From Maylandia zebra (Eukaryota; Chordata; Actinopteri; Cichliformes; Cichlidae), in assembly GCF_041146795.1 (NCBI RefSeq), contig NC_135180.1, positions 38,670,794 through 38,734,793 of the forward strand: DNA of 64,000 nt, given 5' to 3'. Under the pieces are notes generated by a model, which searched no databases, was not told the DNA's origin, and saw only the letters and a list, made by a program, of their open reading frames with translations. The position numbers and the translations under genes are program-made. Positions within the stretch are counted from its first letter, which is position 1, and every line of letters begins with the position of its first letter. This document shows positions 45,940-56,699 of this stretch, piece after piece.

Positions 45940-47020
45940 AAGGTCCAGAATCGATTTGTTCCACGATTCGATTCAATTCAATTCGATTTGATTATGGGGA
46001 ATTTTGACAGTCAGAAATATTATAATTCAGATCAGTACATTTACATATTTTTGTATTTAGAAAAAGGAAGCTGACACACGCAAGACTTTATCAAAGGTGT
46101 GAGCATCACAGCAGAGGCCTTTGTGTCAAAGTAGCTGAAGATAAAACACAGAAAAACATGAAGGTGATTTTCCTGGCCTGGGATTTTATAAAAAATATTC
46201 TGCAGTACATCAAAAACGAAAGAAAACCATTAATTAATGAACGTTACCTCTGACGTTACAGCGGTTTTATTAGAGACACAGCTAACGTTTTGCATTTTGC
46301 ATAATTTTAAAAAGTTTAAATTTATTCAGTATTGAACGGCAGAAATTAGGTTTTCTTTTCGGAAATATGTAAAATGAAAAAAAAAAAAAAACAGCGGCCG
46401 ACTGCGCTGTAAACAACAGTAGACTTGTGCATAACAAGCAAGCGAATAATACAGAAAACAGATTTTTAGACGGGAAACTGTTCTTGAAGTACAGAGAGAG
46501 AGAAAGAGAGGGCTGTGCATGACGTGCGATTTTATCGTGGTGGAAGCAAAACAGTGAGGGAATTCATGACGATGTTTATGTGAAGCGCAGTTTGGATCTT
46601 CTTTTGCTGCTGGTTCAGTCAATATTGTTTGGAGAGAGATCAAACCAACAGCTTTAGAATCGGCGCAAAAACGGCGTGAAAACAAAGCGCGGACCTGCCG
46701 ACAGATCAGAGTCAGCGAGCTGTCGGCTTTCAGCCCCGACCGTGTCCGTGCTGTCGGTGAGAAAGGCGACATCTCACTGATTCTGATCCGCGGGTCCGCG
46801 CTGTGTGTTTACGTCTTTGTGCAGAAGCCGTGTACCTGCTCGCATTTACTGTCTTAGCTGTTTGGTGGTTGTTGAAATTTTGTGAGGTTTCACCAGAGAT
46901 TCTGGCATTTCGGGCAAAATAAATTTATATTAAAAAATCGATTCAGGATTTTAATGAATCGATTTCACGTTATCCAAGCCAGAATCGATTTTAATCAATA
47001 AATCGATTATAAAAACCCAC
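45940..47020. mobile_element. Possible hAT-type non-autonomous element with AATCGATT-rich ends
   Basis: The left end has GAATCGATTTGTTCCACGAT and repeated ATTCGATTCAATTC. The right end has AAAATCGATTCAGG, GAATCGATTTCACG and AATCGATTATAAAAACCCAC CCCTAA, a common tip of fish elements. A 15-A run is at 46376-46391. The left tip is not intact. No transposase recognised. Confidence 0.45.
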
Positions 47021-47879
47021 CCCTAACTAACAGGTTGCTGAGTAGACATCTGTGTAGTGGTTTGTTTGAAATCTAACACTTTTTCCTTCAGTTTCCTTGT
47101 CAAGAATTAACTTCCTGTTTAACTGAAACACCTTCCTGTTTAACTGAAATGACTTGGTTTTTCAGTAGTGTGTGTGAGAGCGTTTCAGTAATAATGTCCC
47201 TTACGGCACCTCATAGAAACGACCTCTGAGTATGAGCATAGTGAGTTAGACCGGCTTTGCATAAAATGTAACTAATCTGTATAAGTAGCACACACATAGT
47301 TTTTTTGTTCAGCAGTAGTGTGAGACAGGGCGTTTCTAATTTTAGCGATATTGATCACATGGGAAAAAAAGCAGACCTACATATTTGTTTAATGTACACG
47401 CTGAAGGAGAGATGACTGCAGGAGATGTTTAGTAAGATGAAAAAGGCCCGAGCACAGAACCCTGTGGAGCTCCTTTATTCATTCTGACAGATTCATAGTT
47501 TATTTTCTGCCTTTCGCTCAGAGGCAGACGGAGACAGTTTGCAGGTTTGATGCTGTTTTCTGTCTCAGTTTATCCTCTGTCATCTTTACTGACGTCTGTC
47601 TGCATGACCTTGGGAAGAGAAGAGCATCAGCACATAAAAGTGAACTTAAAAAGCTTTTAATACCTCATTAATTTAAGGTGCTGGGACACGAAGCGGTGAC
47701 GAAGACCAGGTCTGGACGTGAGCTGAGCGCGCTCTGTAACAGAGAACCGTACAGAGGAGCCAATCACAGCATCTGATAAATGAACGTCTGATGACTTTAT
47801 TGTTATGATTGTTCAGCACCTGACGCTGTCATTAGCTGGCTTTGCATGATGCACAGTTCAGAATAAACCCAGAGTTTGA

Positions 47880-48060
47880 TCCTCTGTCTGAAACCCGCTC
47901 CCCACCCACTGAGCCAGCTTTTCTCTGATTGGCTGCTCCTCGCATATGGCCATGTTAAAGATGCCCTGTCTTTGTGACATCATAGAGATCCAAGGATAGA
48001 AAAAAACTGTGAAACTGAGCATGCATACACTGAGCTGATTATAAGATGCTTTACATGGAC
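47880..48060 (+). repeat. Dispersed repeat family B, copy 2
   Basis: CTGTCTGAAACCCGCTCCCC, CTCTGATTGGCTGCTCCTCG, GTGACATCATAGAGATCCAA and ACTGTGAAACTGAGCATG, parallel to 43060-43290. Confidence 0.55.
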
Positions 48061-49880
48061 GTACATTTATGATAAGGAGATAAGTGATCAGCAGACTGCA
48101 GGCACAGATTCAGCCTCAGCTTCTTCTCCTCTGGGTTCAGCTGCAGCTCTGAGCTCTGTTTTCCTTCCACCATGTTTCTTGCTGTGTTGTGCTGTGTTTC
48201 ATTCTTCTTCTTCTCTGCCGTGCACCTAAAGGTTCTTAGCTTTAATATAAACACAAAAAGAAGATGTCCAGAGAGAGCCGAGCCTGCTGACAGCTGATTG
48301 GATCATTGATCACACAGGGAAACGTGGATGCAGTGGGATGGACCATCTGTCCTTCAGTGCAGCACCCCCCCATCGTCACGCCCTGACGCCTGCTCTGCGC
48401 CCCCTGCTGGTCACACGGGGAACAGACTGCAGCAGCTCGAGGCTGCAGCTGAAAAACAAACACACATCCTCAGCATCGGAGACAAAAGGAGGCTCGACGG
48501 GGCGAGCCCAGCTGCTGGTCAGCTGTTTGCTCTCAGCCAACGCTCTCCAATAATCAGAGGATATGAAGCTTCAAACATGACGATGTACGTGTAAACAGAC
48601 TGAGCTCACAGAGGCTCTCAGCTCCAGTGGGGATGATTTTTATAGGAACCTTCATCATCAGAAGCAAATGTAGAGATGTGGAAGGTCACTGAGTGTTTAT
48701 TTACGGATGTTCATTCAGATGAAGAGAACAGCCTCGTCTTCGCACTTTAAACACAGTTTAAAACTAATCAGTAATAAGAAGTGATGTCACAGAGATGGGA
48801 TATCCTTACATGGTCATCATCTTCAGGCGTGCTCCACGCAGAAGCCCCTCCCACCTTCTGTTTAGTCTTTGAGTTTGTGAAGGGACGTGACTAAAACAGC
48901 TTGTTTCAGACCGAGGCTGCACCGAGGCTCGGTGTGAGATAAATAAGGATTATTTTGAACTTTAAGTCATGCAGAGCTGCTGTGGTGGAGGCCAGAACGG
49001 AAAGACGGAGCTGGAAATGATCAAAATGAGGGAAAGATGGGAAATGAGCGGCTGCTGTTGTTGTAAAGGTGCAGAGCTGGAACATCTGCCGGCACCTTAA
49101 TATTATTTATTTACATACATAAAGATTTTATGTAAAGTACTTTCAGGAAAATCTTGGTATTGATTTGGATGTTTAAAATATTTATCATCACTATGCTGTC
49201 ATTAGAGCTGCATCCTCGCCCTCCCTCATCACTAACACGCAGCCGGTCTCCTCCGTCAGAGCTGCTCCGGAAACCCCGCTGGGATCTGCATCCAATCATC
49301 TCTGCTTTCCTAAATCAATACTGTGACATCACGGAGGACTTAGATTTAGAAACAGGACTGAGAGGAGTTACAGGTTCCAGCAGATGTCTGGTAGTCTTTG
49401 TTTTTGGCACAGCAGGGGGCCAAAGGGCTTACTGGGAGCCAGATGACCTCAAACACAGACTGGATACCAGAAGATTTCCAGTTTCTCTCTGAAGTTCATG
49501 TTCGAGTTCTCTTGACAAATCACAGGTGATCAGGCAGGTAGATAAGAGGGCGTAGCCTTCCTGATTACAGGCCAGCTTAGATATCAAAGAACCAATTAAC
49601 AGGATAGTATCCTGGGAGAATGACATAGATCATCAAATATAGCAAATAATGTAGATTTCAAAATAAATAGTAAATAAACCCGGTCCTAGTTGGTGCTTGG
49701 AGACAACCCACACGAGCCTTTGACTGGAGCCGTGACAGATCCACACACAAACGTACTGAGAGGAGAGGCTCCTGGCACTTCAAATACACCTGTGATTTCT
49801 TTGAGCCAGAAATGATTAAGTCATTAAGTTAACAGGTGCTTCACACGGACACAGGTACCTGCTAATCTGTTACATCCAAT
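48061..49880. other. Non-coding, presumed intronic
   Basis: Contains GGATTATTTTGAACTTTAAG TCATGCAGAGC near 48947, similar to 39626 (another small dispersed repeat). No supported exon. Confidence 0.35.
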
Positions 49881-49889
49881 TAAAATCCT

Positions 49890-50105
49890 GGAATTTTACT
49901 CAAAAAAACTGGAGCTCAGACTTCATAGATGGTCTGTTACCACAGCGACCTCACAGCAGCCACATTATTGGTTGGATGATGTCATTAAAAAGGCTCCAAC
50001 AGCACAAAATCAGTCCAGAGGTCCAGTTCAGGTGAAGCCTGACACCCACCTGTGTCACCATCCACCTGTCAGTCAACGAGGCCACGCCCCTATAATGCAA
50101 ACTGT
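49890..50105 (-). repeat. Dispersed repeat family A, copy 5 (reverse)
   Basis: Reverse complement has AGGGGCGTGGCCTCGTTGAC, GGTGGATGGTGACACAGGTG, CTGAACTGGACCTCTGGAC and AACCAATAATGTGGCTGCTG, the order seen at 14575-14740. Confidence 0.75.
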
Positions 50106-50409
50106 GTTACTGCTGTATTTGGTTCACCTGAGATCCTTCTCTCACTCCTCGTTATCTGGGGACTCGTACCTATTTTGAAAAGTTGGATTTAGCAGATGAT
50201 GTTTTTAGACCTGACAAACGAGCCTTTCGTGCTTCATAAACTTGCTGAGGTTTGGTTTACGCTGCTTTGCATAACCAGGAGCTGCTGCAGAAACCAGCTG
50301 TGTAACCTGACCCCCCTCTGTGATTTATCAGGCCTGCAGCAAACAGTGACACAACTCGTGCTCAGGACAGGAAATCATACTTGAAACTCACTCACGGACC
50401 GAGTGAGTC

Positions 50410-50705
50410 AAATGCGCAGCTGGGCGGGAACACGAACCTTCTGACGTCTGAAAACCTTTGAGGAGGCGACACGCGAGCGCTCGGTGTTTACTACGACTGT
50501 TGGCTGTTGTCAGCGTTTCTCTCGGTATTAATGTACCAGCAGCTGGGCGTGGTCACGTGGAGGCGTGTGCAGCACTCTGAGACTCTGTGTTTAACAGTGA
50601 CTGGCTCTCGGCGACAGATCCAGTGGCTGCCTCATCGATTAGCGCACTGATTGACTGACTAATTAAGTGACTGGAGCTTCAGTCTCAGTCAGCTTTCTGC
50701 CTGCC
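50410..50705 (+). promoter_or_regulatory. Promoter/5' UTR-like region of the 50.7-kb first exon
   Basis: More GC and CpG than its surroundings. Contains GCTGGGCGTGGTCACGTGG (E-box CACGTG near 50555) and no repeats. Role inferred from position. Confidence 0.4.
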
Positions 50706-50811
50706 ATGACCCGTTATTACAGCCTGTTTCGGCGTCTGCTGTCCAGAGAGAGTAAAGGAGAGGAGGCCGATGAAGAGGAGGGCAGCATTCACAAAGACAG
50801 CAGCCAGCAGG
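50706..50811 (+). CDS. Candidate first coding exon B (possibly fgf12)
   Basis: ATG in the context CTGCCATGACC, coding 35 residues: MTRYYSLFRRLLSRESKGEE then an acidic run and a Ser/Gln-rich end. The donor G|GTGAGT leaves one base, phase 1, the same as exon A at 28.4 kb. A basic start followed by an acidic patch suggests a regulatory N-terminus. With MB21D2-FGF12 order and orientation known from human, and the FHF exon 2 phase, an alternative fgf12 start is plausible. I do not recall an exact match, so this is inference. The shared exon 2 would lie beyond 64 kb. Confidence 0.5.
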
Positions 50812-52050
50812 GTGAGTCCTCAGGAGACACGGCGCCCACCTGAGTCCTCTCTCATTCTTTAATGCTCACTTTGTTTTGTAGTGATCAGAGCTGGTGAAAG
50901 CAGAGGAAGACTCACAACTCAGAATCATGATGTGATTTAACCTCACAGTTACCATGTCCGCCTCTATAATCTCATCATTTACTTTAAATAACAGAAATAT
51001 GCACAAACATCTGTCCCTGAGTCCGGTCGCGCTGACTTCTTTTATGTTCCTTCTGTCTTTTGTTGCATGAAGCTGCAGAAACGTCTTTTTTGGGGGGAGT
51101 TTATGTGAGAAGGTGTTTCTGATTCAGAGTAGACTGAAGAGTTTTAGAGGCCACATTAGCTTTGGGAAGTGTGGGACCCTTGTTCGTCTCCTTTCTGAAG
51201 CTGAACCCTGAAACTTTCCAGAAGAGTTTGAGATCGTCTTTCACAAACTGGAAATGTGTTCTGGAAAGTTCCTGGTGTGTTTGCAGCAGCAGGGTGGAGC
51301 AGCTGAGGGAAGTGCTTGATGGAGGTTTGCTAACAGGACGGGCATACAGCAGAGTGTCATCTGCAGATAAACTAACGTTTAGTTCATGGAGGATGTTGTT
51401 AGCATAAATATCACAAATACATGAGATAAGCAGAGATCCAGAGCTTTGTGGTACACCATCATTTAAGTGTAAAATATGTCCAAAACCAGAGACGTCACAA
51501 TAATCATGAACCTACATTCTGACTGTGACCATCGTAAAGCACGCAGCGAACCAGAGAAGAGAGATGATGTTTCTCTGTAACTTCTTTTACACAGAAACTG
51601 ATATCCTGTTCAAGTTAATCAATCAAGAGTCTACCTAACATGGTTTTTGTGTTGTTATTGAGTTTATGCCATTTTTATTTGTTTGTCTGCCCAGTAAATG
51701 TGAAGTTTTACTGTTGACATTCATTCAAATGGCCACCAGGGCGGCGATATCTGTGGTTGCAGAAAGACTTCTGGTACTGTATATGTGTGAAGAAGGGGAA
51801 ACAGCTCTCTGCCCTAAACTAGTTAGCCAATGAGCATGCAGTTTCACAGTCACCATCATGGGGAAAATGCTGTGCTTGAGGTGTCATAGCACAACTTTGC
51901 TAACCATGTAGCGTCGCAGTGGGCGTGTCCATTTGTTATATTGCACTTGGCTCCTCCCTCTGTGCGCGTCTTCCTGTTAAGTGTTTGTCTTTTGGTAATT
52001 ATCTGTTGGTTTTTTCGTCATATTTCAGTTTTTACTTCCTGTCTGTCACT
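50812..52050. other. Non-coding, presumed intronic
   Basis: Contains a small dispersed block ATTCAAATGGCCACCAGGGCG with GTGGTTGCAGAAAG near 51724, similar to 55925-55990. No supported exon. Confidence 0.35.
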
Positions 52051-52052
52051 TA

Positions 52053-52743
52053 GGCTGTGTCCCAATTCAGGGTCTGCAGCCTTAAAGGCCGCATTTCAAG
52101 GCCGATTACGTCACAGCGACGCGACGAAGGCTGTCCCAATTCAAAGGCTGCTCGAAATGCGGCCCTCAAATGCGTCCTTCATTTCACTGAATTTTAAGGA
52201 CGCGGCGGTGTAGACTTCGTGGCCCAACATATCCCAGAATGCATAGCGCGGCGGTGGGTTCTGATAATTTTGCCGAAAGAAAACGGCGGATGAGGGGCGC
52301 CCGAAGAGTGAACTTTAAGTAAGTACTGAATATTATGTCACTTATTTATGTGCAAATGTTTAATAATGAAGAACATTAAAACATTACTGTTGGTCACATG
52401 TCGGCAAAGTCATGTGACATTAGTGACGTTTGTACTAACTTGGTTTTAAAGCCTTTACTTTAAAATATACGCCGTTCAACAGCTGAGCTTAATCAGAGAA
52501 TGATCAAAGCTCATGTAGAAACAAACAAACAAATGAACAAAAGATTTTCTCCTTCATTTCTGTCAAACAAAGCTGTATGACACGTTTCCAGCTGTTAGTA
52601 TCATGGTTGCTAGGCAACCTGGGCAGCGCAACGGAGGCTAGACCGTCCCATTTCACAAGCCTCGCACTTCCGGCCTTAGCGGTCTTTAAGTACGCGGCCC
52701 TTGAGGATCGTTGAGGCTGCAGACCCTGAATTGGGATACAGCC
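52053..52743. mobile_element. MITE with long terminal inverted repeats, 691 bp
   Basis: The left end GGCTGTGTCCCAATTCAGGG TCTGCAGCCTTAA is matched by the reverse complement of the right end (GGCTGTATCCCAATTCAGGG onward). Subterminal ATGCGGCC and AAGGCCG blocks are repeated. TTA lies next to the left end and one base away from the right end, so the target duplication is unclear. No transposase. Confidence 0.8.
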
Positions 52744-52865
52744 ATTATCTTCACCTGTGTCTTACTTCCTGCCTGCTTCTTGTCCTGCATCATTGTTGTT
52801 TCTAAAACCTTCTGCAATATTCTGTTTCTTCTCACTTTTTGTATTTTGCATTTATGTAAATACTT

Positions 52866-53040
52866 CAAGATTCAAGAAGGTTTGTTGTCATTTTGCAACG
52901 TATTTATCAAAATCCACAGGCTGAAACAAAATCGGTGAAAAATAAGAATACAGTAATAAAAAACCAAAGGAAGGATAAATAACAATCAAACAGCAGCTTC
53001 TGTAAAAAACCACACTCGCTCAGCTAGCAGCGATCCTCTC
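52866..53040 (-). mobile_element. LINE 3' end, reverse orientation
   Basis: Starts CAAGATTCAAGAAGGTTTGT TGTCATTTTGCAACG: the reverse of a LINE 3' end with TTGAATCTTGA-type tail. Only the tail and adjacent UTR. Confidence 0.45.
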
Positions 53041-54160
53041 ACAGAGAGGGATCACTTCTCGGAGCTTGTGAGTTTTGGACGTTGTTGCCTCGTTGGAGGA
53101 CTGCGCTGACGTGCATCTCTGTAGTCATCGCTTTGGTTGAATTCCCACGGTCCCTGTCTGCAGAGCGAAAGAGCCACCAGCACACAGCACCAATCCCACA
53201 TGTATCATGACAGGTCAGCAAAGACTGCAACGTGGTAACAGCCTGCAGTCTGACTATAAACCGTAGAAAAGAGGACAGCGAAGCAGAGACGGCTGATTTG
53301 TTGCAAACCAAGAAGACGATAAGTCAGGATAAGATTGTGTGACGGGGGGGTTAATGTGAAAGTGTGAGGCTCTAAATATTTAATCTTAAGTTTGGTCAAA
53401 GTGAAACAAAAGCTGTGAAAACAGAAAATCGATACATGTCGAATACGTCAACACGTCATCAGCTGATCTGTAGGTGAAGACTACACGTGAATAACACGGC
53501 ACACCTGCTGCATGGATTTATTGTGTGTCTGATTGGTGTGTTGTTGTGTTTTTGCGCTTGCTTGGATCCCATGTTGTGTTGGAGTTGTTGCAGGTCGAGG
53601 TCTCTGTGCTGCAAAAGAAAGCCAAATGACATGCAAACACCTGAGTGTGTGACTGCAGGGACACAACCTGTGCACACACACACACTTCAGTAAAACACCT
53701 GCTGCAGTGAAACCTGCGACTCGTATAAATGACAGAAAGCTCACAGAAAACAATTTTTCTCATGACGCGCTTCATGAGCAGGTGTGTTTTTATAATGGCG
53801 TTTAGCGTGTAGAGGAGTGCCTGTGAAGTATCAAAAACCAGCTTCTGCAAATGTTACTGTGCGTCCTGGCCGCGTCCTGGCCGCGTCCTTACATGTCCCG
53901 TGTTCGCAGACGATTATAAATATCAGCGTCAAGGTCTCGGTGTCTCACACCTTCATCAGCTGATGACTGACAGATTCTCACATCACCAAAATATCTGCTT
54001 ATATATAAACACACAAACCCATCAGCTGCTCGGCAGCAGGACAGAAACCTGTCGTCCTTCGTTTAGAGACAGCAGGAAGTCTCAGTTAAACGTCACATCT
54101 GGACTCCAGGTGTCCCCCCCCCCTCCAATAACCAGTCCTGATGTTTTTGGTTCCCAGGAA
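53041..54160. other. Non-coding, presumed intronic
   Basis: CGTCCTGGCCG is duplicated in tandem near 53868-53886. No supported exon. Confidence 0.35.
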
Positions 54161-54164
54161 TAAG

Positions 54165-54300
54165 CTGCAGTTCCTCTAACGTCCACTGGGGGTGTCAGTC
54201 CCCCCAGAACTAAACATGTTTACAACCCGATAAAACAAACTGGTTTCGTCTCTAGAGATCTTTGCCTGTTTATAATTACCATTTTTAGGGGCGTGGCCTG
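54165..54300 (+). repeat. Dispersed repeat family A, copy 6
   Basis: GCAGTTCCTCTAACGTCCAC, CTAAACATGTTTACAACCCG and TTTTTAGGGGCGTGGCCTGT in the family order. Confidence 0.75.
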
Positions 54301-54939
54301 TGTGACTCGAGGTTTCCAGCAGTTTGCAGAAGCTTCTGTGACTTTATTTGAAAGTTTTCCAAGCTCATCCTCTGACAGCTGGGAGTCGAGCTGAAGCGAC
54401 AGGCTGATAAAACACAGAGTTTATTCCAACAGCCCAGAGCTGAAGGCATGATGATTCACGGAGCATCCACAGTGACGATAAAGCTCATCTCTAAACTGAA
54501 AAACTGCTGAATTACTTTGGATAAGTGTGCCTAATAAACTGGCAGTGCGGGGGGAGATTCTGGGTCAGTTTTCTTGGAGTTTCTCGTTTTAGTTTTGAGT
54601 TTCTGTGTCAAACAAAAAGCAGCGAGAGCAACATTTAAAGGCCTGTGACAGAAACAGAACATGCTAACTAAAATTAGCCCACACACTGTGTGCGCGCGTG
54701 TGTGTTGTCTCCGTTATATTTACAGCTTCGTGTATTTCTGTCTGAGCAGCTGTTAGTCTGCTCGGCTCAGTCAGCACTTTGCATTTCTGCTGCTCCGACC
54801 CGGAGACCCGTCCATATCAAGTGACTCTGGACGGACTCGAGTAGAAATAGCGCACACACACTTCTTAGGAAAATGTCAGCTATTAAAATAAATGCAGACG
54901 CACAATATTCAGTGTGAGCACCTTTATTCTTCAGCTCTC

Positions 54940-55215
54940 TGTTGTTAAGCCGTCTCAGGAACAGTTCTCCAGGCTTCTTGGATGTTTCTGTCCTTTGCTC
55001 TGTTCTCTGTCAGGATGATCTCACACTGCTTCAGTGATGTGAGGTCCGGGCTCTGGGAGGCGGACCCATGACCGACGTGTGCGTTTCTATCCAGGTGTGC
55101 TTTCACTGCATTAACAGTGTGATTGGGGTCATTGTGATGCTGATAAATGAAGCTGCTGCCACTCAGATGTTTCCAGATGTTACTGCATGATGGCTCAAAC
55201 TCTGACCTCATAATT
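54940..55215 (-). pseudogene. Tc1-like transposase remnant, C-terminal part
   Basis: The minus strand reads FIYQHHNDPNHTVNAVKAHL, then QSPDLTSLKQ and IQEAWRTVPE. These match the NDPKHT block, the SPDLNPIE block and the QEAWRTIP end of Tc1 transposases. The second catalytic Asp is kept (NDPNH); the SPDLNPIE Glu region is altered and the sequence between blocks is degraded. A further piece (VEGRLSGSRF) lies at 55375-55420 on the same strand. Confidence 0.65.
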
Positions 55216-56096
55216 CATCAGTTTGTCCAACACCGCTGACTGACACGCAGCAGAACCATGACAGTCTCCACCGTGTTTCTCTGATGTCTGTAACCTCTTT
55301 GATGGACCTCCTCCTGACCTCCTCTTGACCTTGATGTGCGTCCATCTCTCCATCAGACCTGTTTCTCTGCTCAGTGAAGCGACTTCCTGACAGCCGTCCT
55401 TCCACTGAGAGCATCTCTGATGAAGCTTCAGTGAAACAGTCGATCACCGTCTCTCAGCTCCTGTGTCAGGTCTTCCAGGTCTGCTGTAGATCTTTAGTTT
55501 TTCATACTGGACCACGTGGGTCAAACTGAAGAAGCAGAAAGGCTCCTTCATCACAAATCTAAGCACCTTCAGCATCATGTGGAGGGAACACGTCACTGCT
55601 TGGTCGGCAGCTCGTCACAGATTTATCTTTCATGTTGACTTCCTGTTTCTAATTCAGTTTGGTTTCTGATAGCTTCCAGAGTTGGTTTCTTTTTTTCAGC
55701 TCCGTTTTTATTGTTTTACAGTTTTTACAGTTGTAGTTTAATCTCATAAACCCACATTTTACTCACAGTAGAGGAAACACTGTGAGCTCATTTTGAATTT
55801 GATGGCAGAAACGCGTCGTAGGACTTTGGATATCTGATCATCTGCAGTGAATAATAACGTTTCAGGACAAAGCAGAGCCAGGACTGCTGAGCAGCTAGAA
55901 TCCTCCATCAGTGCCATAAACCTGCATTCTATCGTGAGGCCACCAGGTGGTGATAGCTGTGGTTGCGATCGGCGGGAAAGCAGCTTTTCTGACTTGAACA
56001 CTTTTTGTGGACTCATCCATGATGGGTTTAGATTTTGTTATTGTCATTTGTATTTAGAAACATTTACTCATATATGCTTAGAAGTGTATAATCATT

Positions 56097-56352
56097 TGTA
56101 GATTGAAAGAATGTCTCATCCTAGGAGGTCTGTAACAGCTCTGTGTAGCATGAAGGGGGAGTGCGTTCACTCCCTCTACAGAGTGTTCTGGCGTAGATCA
56201 CACCTCCTAGGAGAGGTCGTATCTTCTCTTGCTGATATATGGTATAGCAAACACACGTATATCTGTTTAAGTATAAGAGCCCTTTGTTCAGATGGACCGC
56301 TAGACTCCTGGCACCAACTTTGGGGAGTCTTCACAGGGTCACACCTTGACCT

Positions 56353-56384
<32 letters not shown>

Positions 56385-56670
56385 CAAACACACACACACA
56401 GTATTCTTTGTTCACATGTATACCTATGTAAGATGTTATATGTTAATGACCCTATGCATATTCATGTAACCACAATAAAAGGAGTGCTATGGGGAACCTG
56501 GCTGAGAGTCTGACGGTGGTCAAGTGGTGGAACGACACTTGGCCCCAGCCAGGTCTCCCTCATGCATGAGTAAACCAGAGAACTTTGGTGCCTTGTGTCT
56601 TGCTTTTTGCTGCGTAGCAGATTGTCCTTAACGTTCCAGCGAATAGGTTTGTAGCATAAACCTATCAATC
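56097..56670 (+). repeat. Possible solo LTR
   Basis: A TG-start stretch holds a TATA-like AGTATAAGAGCCC (about 56271), a CA repeat, AATAAA near 56473 and, after it, a GC-richer R/U5-like stretch ending near CCTATCA. The layout (promoter, poly(A) signal, U5) resembles a retroviral or ERV-type LTR. No internal gag/pol or primer-binding site adjoins it. Exact ends and target duplication could not be fixed. Confidence 0.35.
56353..56400. repeat. Imperfect (CA)n microsatellite
   Basis: CA run interrupted by CGCA and CAAA units, within the possible LTR. Confidence 0.9.
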
Positions 56671-56699
56671 CACTTTCAGTCACGCTGAATAAAAAGTTG

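Larger units (their letters stand above)
44321..47214. mobile_element. Foldback DNA element with 55-bp perfect ends, stuffed with insertions
   Basis: The first 55 bases (ATGAGGTGCCGTAAGGGACA, then CATTATTACTGAAACGC onward) are exactly the reverse complement of the last 55. Similarity continues inward, imperfectly, to about 44583 and 47027 (CTACTCAGCAACCTGCTAGT against AACTAACAGGTTGCTGAGTA). The flanks AGAAACGT and AGAAACGA agree at 7 of 8, an 8-bp duplication. The parent was probably a foldback MITE of about 450 bases. The middle is later insertions: a hAT tip, an L1-like LINE piece and an AATCGATT-rich element. Confidence 0.85.

Noticed and set aside
46326-46772. 148-codon minus-strand frame in the AATCGATT-ended element
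   Set aside because: No recognisable domain, includes a run of Phe from the poly-A tract; likely chance.
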